Shown here in pieces: positions 56,345 to 64,000 of a stretch of 64,000 nucleotides of DNA. Below the pieces are notes generated by a model. That model had not been told where the DNA came from, made no database searches, and saw only the letters and a list, made by a program, of their open reading frames with translations. The stretch comes from Apoderus coryli. Lineage: Eukaryota; Arthropoda; Insecta; Coleoptera; Attelabidae. The translations under genes were made by a program, and so were the position numbers. The number at the start of each line of letters is the position of its first letter. Position 1 is the stretch's first letter. Where the stretch lies: contig OU452200.1 in assembly GCA_911728435.2 (NCBI GenBank), forward strand, positions 26,799,715 through 26,863,714. Reading direction: 5' to 3'.

Positions 56345-56990
56345 TCATATTATATTTATATAATATATGTATATGGGGTCTCTTTCGTGATTTTTTTTTA
56401 ATTCCCCCGGAAAAACGTGTTTTCAGTCATTTATATGTAAATAAGTAGTTTTAAAAAATTGTCTCTCGGTCTGTATCCCCGATAACTAAAAAACCACTTA
56501 ACAAATTTGGCACAAAAATACTACAAGATATTATGCAGGTGCTGATTAACTTGGGCGTATTTAAGGGGTTTAAAAAGTTAACAAATTCATACTTCAACTT
56601 ATTTTTTTTGGTTTAATAGAGTATAACCTAACACATTAACCATAAAATTAGATTAGATGGCATAGTGTAAAATGGGGTTAAAAACTTACAAAAAATTTAT
56701 TTCCAAAACATAGAAGAAATATTGCCTAGTTATTTATACCTTTGATAGAATATAACCTATGAAATGTATCATAAAAACGTGCTTACCAATCCGTTCGTTA
56801 TTAGTGGAAAAGGGTTCAAAATTAAAAAAATTCCTAGGCTTGAATAAATAATATGGAATAATTTAAATAGAAATAAAAAATAGCTGAAGTCTACAATGAA
56901 AATAAAAAATAAATATACTCGTAGCTTGTCAACAAGAGTCTTACGAAAAAGATAAATGACAAAAAGGTCACAGAAATATTACTTTAACAC
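56345..56990 (-). repeat. interspersed repeat family A, inverted copy
   Basis: Matches 18060-19030 on the opposite strand (GTGACCTTTTTGTCATTTAT, GACTTCAGCTATTTTTT, CCATATACATATATTAT near the end). The CAGA array is replaced by a short stretch reading CAGACCGAGAGACA on the minus strand (TGTCTCTCGGTCTG on the plus strand). Confidence 0.55.
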
Positions 56991-57356
56991 TTCAATTTGG
57001 AGACTCATGCCTCGACGGCAACAGTTTATTTTTCCTTAACATTTCTCTCAGTCTGACAAACCCTAATTATGTCCTCTGGAATACTTTGGCGATTTTTTAA
57101 GGAATTTGGGCGCGGTAAATATAATACGGTCTTTCTGGTTGCACCCCATTTTGCTGTGAGAAAGCTAAAAAGTTGGATCCTCGATCGCTCACTATACCCC
57201 GCACATTAAGGCTAATTAAATTAATTTTTTTATTGTTTGAAATATAATATCTTTCAAATATTCAACTTTACATGAATTGTGGTTTTGTGGTTAAAAAAAT
57301 GCTAAAAAAAGTTTCTTGTAAGTGTTGCTATAGTTTAGATCCAAGAAAATATCCAG

Positions 57357-58108
57357 TTACGGCAAATTTCTTGTATATCTCCGAACTTTCAATGATTTCT
57401 TGGCTAAATTATACTGCATAATAACAAAATTAGCCAAGCCTTCCTTAAAATTAGTTTTAACAAACTCAATATAATCTTCTTTATCGAATGGTCTGTTCGA
57501 AAGTTCCGGTAATTCTATCGAACTTTCTTTTAGGGATCTTCACCTCCATTCTCAAGGCTTTTTTCTTGGAGATTGCTCAGATATTCCTGGAGATATCTGC
57601 AGTTGTTCTGTAATTTAGAATTTCATCTAATACCTACATAAAGATAGAATTTGTAGTTAAAAGTAACTTACTATCTAAAGGGTTTTTTTCCAAATTCAAG
57701 TCATCAAAAACCAGAGAATCGGCGCGCACTTAAAACAAATTAATTGAATATGTACATACGACTGACACAACACTCATCAAAAATTTACCTTGCTCGCTAG
57801 CCACCTTTCAAAAAATAGTTGGTATGGCTTCCCTTTTGTGTATGCTGTTGCCAAAACCAGCAAACATTTTCTCCTCAAAATGTACAAACTTTGCGGTTAA
57901 ACACTTTTTCCGGTTCGTTCGATATCAAGTCTAACCTGCCAATGTTTTCCACCCATTGAAGTTGCCTTGAAAATTATTTAAAAAATATAGCTAAAATATT
58001 CAACATTTTGTGTAGGTACGTTACATACCTTATTGGATCACTCGGAATCCTGAAATATCTTATTAACTTTCCAGTTTTGTGGCTGTTGTTACTACAATAA
58101 TTTGGCAT
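57357..58108 (-). pseudogene. P-element-like (THAP) transposase relic
   Basis: Minus-strand exon-like pieces: MPNYCSNNSHKTGKLIRYFR, then IPSDPIR with donor GTATGT (58029); QLQWVENIGRLDLIS, then KVC and, after a frameshift, FEEKMFAGFGNSIHKREAIP, then TIF (57965-57790). Together they form a C2CH THAP DNA-binding domain (C.x.C, W, C..HF, A.PTIF). Downstream EFVKTNFKEGLANFVIMQYN, then LAKKSLKVRRYTRNLP, stop, resembles the RRY segment after the THAP domain in P/THAP9 transposases. Frame break and stops indicate a pseudogene. Confidence 0.6.
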
Positions 58109-59731
58109 TGTCTTTCACCACACCAAAGATTTATGTAGGTACACAATTATTAATCTATGCTTTCACTAACAGTTAATTAAATAAACGCTATTACACTATT
58201 GTTCTTAAAACTAGAATTCAATAAATCTTATGGAAATGGAAAAACTTTAAAAACTTTTTAGAAAATGGAATAAACGAATGTAAACAATCATTAATATTCG
58301 TCCATATTGGAATTTTACCCAATTCGACAGCTTGCGCACAAAATCGCGAGAACGAACACAAAATCCCATCGAAATCGTCAAGATAAACTTCTGGTTAGCG
58401 TAGCTTTCTTATTCTATGGTTATACTACCCACTGTACCCCCTCTTCATCCGTGTATCAGCCTATACTAGTAATAAGTGTGTACACGGCGCCACAGTATAT
58501 ATAAGGATAAAGGGATACAGTATAAGCACTCTTTTCGGCACCCTTTGTTTTGCACTTATAGAAAGATACCGCCTATCGAGACATGCATCAATAAAAGATA
58601 ACAGATAAAGCGTAAAGGGCGGTAAAAATTGTAATTGTATATTCGTTGTTATTTAAATGAAGTGAGATAATTTTTAAATTAAACCTATTGGTACGTAAAA
58701 GTTTTTTTTTTTATTTATTTTACACAAACTTACCGATGTTTGATTTTTAACAAAAAAATGTAATAAAGATATACTTACAAAAGAAAAATAAATTAAAAAA
58801 GTACAAACTTACATAATATACTTAACTAAGCCTATTTATTAAATTAAAACATAGGTATGAAACACAATACTTTAGCATATACAAAAATAGAAAAGATATA
58901 TTTGTAATATATATTTTAAATAGATCTATAATCGATCAGCTATATTGTATATAAACTAAATAAATGTTATTATATATTAAATCACCTAGCTGCTTAGACC
59001 AAAATTAATATCGTTTGATTAGAGTTTCTCAAACTAATTCTGTATAGAAACTGGGGTTGTTCGTCTTATAGCATGGTGGTAAATTTAAGGCTATGTGAAA
59101 TAGAAGCGTTTTACTTGTTGAAATATCAATACCACAAATTATATGGGCTGCTTTGATTCGGGATAAAATTTATTAATTATCGCTATTTCACTTACGACAT
59201 ACTATATGAATATAGTACATTAATAAAACTTTCATTTAGTTTAGCAAAAAATTTTTTGCATCAATAATCAATTGATACCATTTTCTCATCAAAGATCAAC
59301 AGCTATTTTCAGTGAGGAAGTTTGTGCTTCTGAGTCGTTTTTGGTACACTTACGAACGCCTATAAAATATAATACATTAAAAATCAAATACGAATATTCC
59401 ATAATTTTTTAATAAAATTAAAAAATCTTATCACGTACTTAATAAGGGAAATGCATTTTGAAGACGATAAGGCTTGCAATTATTTTTTACTATCTTGAAA
59501 ATGGAAATCGCCAATTCTTAACACTTTTTTTAATAAGCCTGAGTTGGAGTAATGTTTGCATATTTAGGTGTATTTATAAATCATCTGGAGCATTGATAAA
59601 TAAATGAGCTTGTAAGAAACCTTGATTGCGTGTGCATAAATTAATACAAGACAATATCATTTGCTTACAACAATATACTATCACAACATTTACATTGGCT
59701 ATAAATAATTTATAAAGTATGTATTTTTTAC

Positions 59732-59816
59732 CTGTCTTTTTCTTTGGGAAACCAAAAAAAGATCTTCCTGATGCTGGGCTTGCCTTGCAATTGTCCACAC
59801 AACACAGCACCGGCAT
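59732..59816 (-). CDS. THAP-type zinc finger, first exon only
   Basis: MPVLCCVDNCKASPASGRSF, then FGFPKKKT|GTAAAA. This is the N-terminal C..C and FF.FPK part of a THAP DNA-binding domain, with a plausible donor. A matching second exon is not seen nearby. It could be the start of a degraded P-like element or a host THAP gene. Confidence 0.45.
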
Positions 59817-60529
59817 ATTAAAAATTGTTTTTGTATGCTATTAACTATACTAAGCAAATAACAAAAAACAAATTAAATTGTATGAAATCTATTGTGTTTT
59901 AACTTATATTTTGTAAATATTTTATTTTACAATATTTTCTTGTGTAAGTTCAAAACAAAGATTAATATGCAACGTATATCTAATTACATGTTTATAAATT
60001 ATTGTACAATTTGATTTTAAGAATATAGCGGAAAACAAAGTTTTGGGTCTAATATCAAATTATTTTAATTAAAAATTAATCATTCTTATTATACCTATAT
60101 TAATTTAGACAGGCAATACGATCCTGTCATAGATATGGAAAAGATTTACAGCAAAAATACGGTTACGTGAAAATTCGCAAAAATTTTTTTATTGTTACAA
60201 AATACAACTGTTATATTCAAAATAAAACTTTTAATTACATGTAAAAAAAGTAAATAGCTCGATATTCAGTGACTAAACAACATATTGTAAATTATGTATC
60301 TTAAAAAAAAAGCGGGAATGAAACTGGGAAAATCATAAATAAAAAAAAAATGCATTGGTTTACCTTCAAAAAAAATATTCTTTTCACTGAAAAATACGGT
60401 TTTATTGTAACAATTCAAAATATGAACCTAATGCGGTATTTCAATATTCGTTCTTTGATGTTACTCAAACGCAGTTGTAGGTATTTTTATAAAAAATGCT
60501 TTCTAATAACCTAATATTATGTCATACTA

Positions 60530-61135
60530 TACAGGGTTATTCACGTCATACGACACGGAATAGTGTGGTTAAACTATTTAATTTCCTAAAAGTTTTATTC
60601 ATGAGTTCGATAAAAATGATTTATGGCTACATTTTAAAAATATTGTGAATCTATACAGGGTGTTCCAAATATAAGAAATGAACCATAGTTGTGTTTTTTT
60701 AAATGGAATGTCCTGTATATGAATATATTTTTAGATTCCCCGTTCAAAACGAACCTAACTTTCATTAAAGTACATCTCATTTAAACCTGACAGTTTTTTA
60801 AATATTTTAATTTTTATAAAAATATAGACATAATTTGAATGAGAAAATTCACACTTATTCGTTTATTCTTTTTAAGCCAGTCTGGGCTGATAAATATACC
60901 GACTCATCACTTATTACGCCAAATATGAAAAATCCCTAGTACTAACTACAGGGTGTCCAATAATATAAGTTATATGAACGTTAAGTTTAATTAATAATAA
61001 GGTCAAAATATTATATCACTTTACTATGGATAACTCTTAACGTTTTCATGGAACATGCACATATTCATAATATTAGGCGAATTTTTAATTGAACATGTTA
61101 ATTTCATGTAGACCACCCTGTATTTGATGATGCAA
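60530..61135. repeat. cluster of mariner-type terminal sequences
   Basis: ATACAGGGTTATTCACG, ATACAGGGTGTTCC, TGTCCTGTATATG, ACAGGGTGTCC and ACCACCCTGTAT lie within 600 bp with TA borders. These are several small or nested MITEs that I cannot pair with certainty. No coding content. Confidence 0.45.
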
Positions 61136-61779
61136 AAGTTAAAGTAGAGTTTTCCTATAGATACGTATATCTTTAATTTTGCATGGAAGAGGCACACATA
61201 TTGGTAATAATAGGAAGAATTTTCGAAAATATAATATTTATCAAGTCAGCCATGAGAATTTGATTTTAAATTTGATATTTACTGTCAAATAATAGTCTGT
61301 TCAAAATTCTTAAAAAAATTTTTTTAATTTTGTAATAATGGCTAGGTCAATATCCTCAAAATAATTTGATTGTGTTTTGTTATTTAGGGTTCTCGTCCTG
61401 TAGAGTTTTTCTGAACATTTCAGTAGTAAATAGAACAGTTTTGAGCCATTGTAATTATAGAGATGTCATGTTGGGATAATAAAAGTAGCCATAAGATTCG
61501 TGTGTTCGTTTTGTGTTTGGTTTTAGATGCATGACCATATAAGCACTAAAGTGTAATAGTTACAGTGGCTACGAATGACTGAGTTTAGAAACTTGCATAT
61601 CGCTGGCATGGTACATAAGATAATGCGCGATAAATTTTTTGTTATATTTTTAGGAACCAACACCCTAAGAAAAGTGGAAAAAAATTGATATACGAGGTTC
61701 AAGAATATAAAATAAATTAAATATTCTTGAAATAAAAGTCGACCTCCACACAATAAATTTAATAAAAATCCTCAATAAA

Positions 61780-61829
61780 TGTCACCATACATGTTTCACA
61801 GCTCCGGGCTGCATCATCAGTGGTTATAA
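61780..61829 (-). ncRNA. Penelope-type hammerhead, left arm
   Basis: Minus-strand mirror of the 62207-62256 motif: CTGATGA, stem II GCAGC/GCTGT, GAAACATGTA. Confidence 0.65.
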
Positions 61830-62206
61830 GAGAAAATTGACGAAAAGCTATGTTATTTAACTAAATTAGTACATATTATTTTGGGAACTTCATTTATTAA
61901 CTCACTGTGCGAAAAAACAAAAATTTTATTGTTAAATTAATTGTTGTGTGAAATTGCAATCAAGTGTTTTCGTGGGGAAAAATTTTTAGAATTTCGATGA
62001 TTTATAAGAAGAAAAGAATGTTACAAGGCTCACATTAGTAATAATGTGAACTTTTTAAGTTCATTAGTTTTAGTTTAAATATTTAACAACGACAATTAAT
62101 TTAACAATAAAATTTTTGTTTTTTCGCACAGTGAGTTAATAAATGAAGTTCCCAAAATAATATGTACTAATTTAGTTAAATAACATAGCTTTTCGTCAAT
62201 TTTCTC

Positions 62207-62256
62207 TTATAACCACTGATGATGCAGCCCGGAGCTGTGAAACATGTATGGTGACA
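62207..62256 (+). ncRNA. Penelope-type hammerhead, right arm
   Basis: ACCA-CTGATGA-T-GCAGC-CCGGA-GCTGT-GAAAC-AT-GTA, then TGGT. Stem I is 4 bp, stem II 5 bp with one extra T, and stem III is the palindrome ACATGT. That is too short to close alone and suited to dimeric hammerheads. Cut predicted after 62248. Confidence 0.7.
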
Positions 62257-62382
62257 TTTATTGAGGATTTTTATTAAATTTATTGTGTGGAGGTCGACTT
62301 TTATTTCAAGAATATTTAACTATTCTACTCCACTTCAGTATGGACTACTTCTTTCGAATAAAATAAATTAAAGTTATATTTA

Positions 62383-62655
62383 AAGGTGTTTCATAATATT
62401 TACAGAGGTGATAGAGCGTCTCAGAAAAATGAAAAATGTTCTCATAAACATATGTCTAAAATCACTTTGTGTCCGACATACAGGGTGTCAAATTTCTAAT
62501 TTTTTTTGTTTTTTAAAATTTTCTCCAAGAATTTGTAAATCAATCACTTCAAAAATTAGTTTTTGACATTTTGAACTGTAATATAATAATTTACATTTTT
62601 GACACGCCCTATCCCCTCTGTAAATGCGTCCCACATATTATGAAACACCCTGTAT
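62383..62655. mobile_element. mariner-type MITE
   Basis: Inverted ends AGGTGTTTCATAATAT (left) and ATATTATGAAACACCCTG (right), extending inward (ACAGAGG.GATAG.GCG on both sides). An internal CATACAGGGTGTC at 62478 suggests a second, nested end. Confidence 0.65.
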
Positions 62656-63229
62656 ATATAATATTATATAATATGCATCTTTGGGAATATAGTATTTACG
62701 ATTGTGTGTTTACTGTTTGTATTCTAAAGGTAAGATGGACAGTGGACAGGCATTTGCACTTAATGGTGGAAATGCAGTGAAATTCGTCCATTGAATCGTA
62801 TTATGCAGAATTATGTACATTTAATATCTCTAATTATTATTACAATAACATCATAAAATTATCTAATTTCTGCACAGTTTACCATTTTAATTATGACAAC
62901 AAATTTTCAGAATTTCCTAAAGTTGGTAAGCAAAATGTAATAATAAAGAAAGTATGAGAAAATTGGTAGTTTCGTTTTGGTCTATACTATAAACCATTTT
63001 TAACAGGGAATATTTTAAACTAAAGCACCACCACCAAGCAATTTTTTATCTCGACGTGCGTTTGGCTAACAATGTTAACATCCTCAGGAGAGAATTAAAA
63101 CTGTTTTAATTCTGTTGTTAGTTTAGTGTTCTACGCCAAAGGTTGTAGTCATCGATTATAAAAGAATATTTTAATTTAGGTATCAAATGTTTATAATTTC
63201 TTGATTGTAATTATGTGCCCTTACGTCAC

Positions 63230-63995
63230 TCCAAACAAAACAAACATATAACTATCGTCAGCTCAGAAATTATGCAAAATCGTCTGTTAAAAGAGAAAAA
63301 GCCGATATCTGAAATACCTAAATCAACAAAATAATGCGTCAGGATTCTATAAAGCTCTTAAAACATTAAACATACAAATAAACAAAGTGAATCCTTCAAT
63401 ACCCTCTCATCTATCTGATCCTTCCCATATAAACAACTTTTTTGCTTCTGTTTTTCAGAATAGTGACACCAAATGTGCTGAAAATATAAGTTTCTACAAC
63501 TCAAATTTGCTTAATCCAAATCACAACTTCAAATTGCATCAAACATATACGGAGAATGTTTTGAAGATAGTGCGGAGTATTTCTTCAACCGCTTCCGGGA
63601 TCGATGGTATTAACCTGTACATGATAAAATTATGTCTTCCAGCTATAGCAGACTTCATAAAACACATAGTAAATTGCTGTATAGAGCAGGGATATTTCCC
63701 AACTGCATGGAAGGAAGCTTTGGTTGTTCCTCTGCCGAAAGTTCCTAATCCGCAGGAAAACAATGACTTGCGCGCTATAAGCTTATTTCCCGCGATCTCC
63801 AAGATATTAAAAAAGACGGTTCATGACCAGATTTACGAATACTTATGTTTTAAGAATTTGCTACCCGAGCATCAATCCGGATTTCGAAAGGGTCATAGTA
63901 CTACCACTTTGTTGATGAATCTTACTGACAATGTTGTTCGTGCCTACGATCGAGGTTTGTCCACAATTTTGGTGCTGCTGGACTTCAGCCTTTGA
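63230..63995 (+). pseudogene. non-LTR reverse transcriptase, N-terminal part, cut by window edge
   Basis: The frame 63387-63995 reads INNFFASVF, then TASGIDGINLYMIKLCLPAI, WKEALVVPLPKVPNPQENND, RAISLFPAISKILKKTVHDQ, and LLPEHQSGFRKGHSTTTLLM with LLDFS. These are RT blocks 0-3 of a Jockey/CR1-like element (G.DG, W..A.V.P..K, R.IS, Q.GF..G.ST, DFSKAFD). Right after DFS the frame is lost (expected Lys-Ala-Phe-Asp), so it is damaged. The earlier part (ASGFYKALK near 63340) is in the same frame but preceded by stops. Confidence 0.85.
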
Positions 63996-64000
63996 TACTT

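Larger units (their letters stand above)
61718..62319. mobile_element. Penelope-like terminal repeat pair in perfect inverted arrangement
   Basis: Two arms of about 228 bp (61718-61944 and 62092-62319) are exact reverse complements by eye, with a 147-bp spacer. Each arm holds a hammerhead core (61814-61820 minus, 62216-62222 plus). Penelope-like elements are known to have LTR-like repeats, sometimes inverted, with hammerheads. No RT/GIY-YIG coding sequence is present, so this is a non-autonomous or solo form. The end continues to ATTCTACTCCACTTCAGTAT near 62340. Confidence 0.75.

Overview
Insect nuclear DNA: AT-rich, with intron-split genes, gustatory-receptor signatures and a dense mix of arthropod transposons (BEL/Pao, Tc1/mariner, piggyBac, P-like, non-LTR and Penelope-like). 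The order of insect cannot be fixed from the sequence. All host genes I can support lie on the minus strand. 

Host genes, read right to left. (1) The last two exons of a CCBE1-like collagen/EGF secreted protein (55659-55490 and 53101-52810). (2) A six-exon gustatory receptor, GrB (49229-31797, about 404 aa). (3) Its tandem paralogue GrA (27703-4745, about 406 aa), with the same six-exon structure and intron phases. Both Gr genes rebuild as open reading frames ending in the Gr-family TYLVIL.QF motif. GrA carries an exact 208-bp tandem duplication that duplicates its penultimate 90-nt exon. 

Mobile layer. The GrA intron holds an intact-looking BEL/Pao retrotransposon (6839-15918) with LTRs that differ only in one poly-T length, a 5-bp target duplication and a 1708-aa polyprotein. 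Nested in its leader is an intact DD41D mariner with 340-bp inverted repeats. The GrB intron holds a three-level nest: a non-LTR RT inside a piggyBac relic inside a mariner relic. Further relics are non-LTR (2.1, 16.5-18.0, 63.2 kb), Pao (42.8-45.7 kb), Tc1 (30.4-30.9, 41.3-41.8 kb), mariners (22.7, 49.7 kb), a P-element/THAP relic (57.4-58.1 kb) and several MITEs. 

Most interesting layer: self-cleaving RNA motifs. Tandem repeats of about 300-350 bp (51.5-52.5 and 53.44-54.87 kb, with strays at 19.4 and 27.2 kb) each carry a hammerhead ribozyme with an unusually long paired stem I and a minimal palindromic stem III. This is the layout of retrozymes (non-autonomous elements that make small circular RNAs). 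The same window holds Penelope-like element ends with their own hammerheads (61.7-62.3, 53.35 and 3.2 kb) and a third, structurally complete hammerhead at 46.7 kb inside a GrB intron. A retrozyme/Penelope partnership is the best candidate here for a little-described system. 

Intervals not listed (parts of 28-29, 33-34, 38.9-40, 50.7-51.5 and 59.8-61.7 kb) are AT-rich intron or intergenic DNA in which I recognise no gene.
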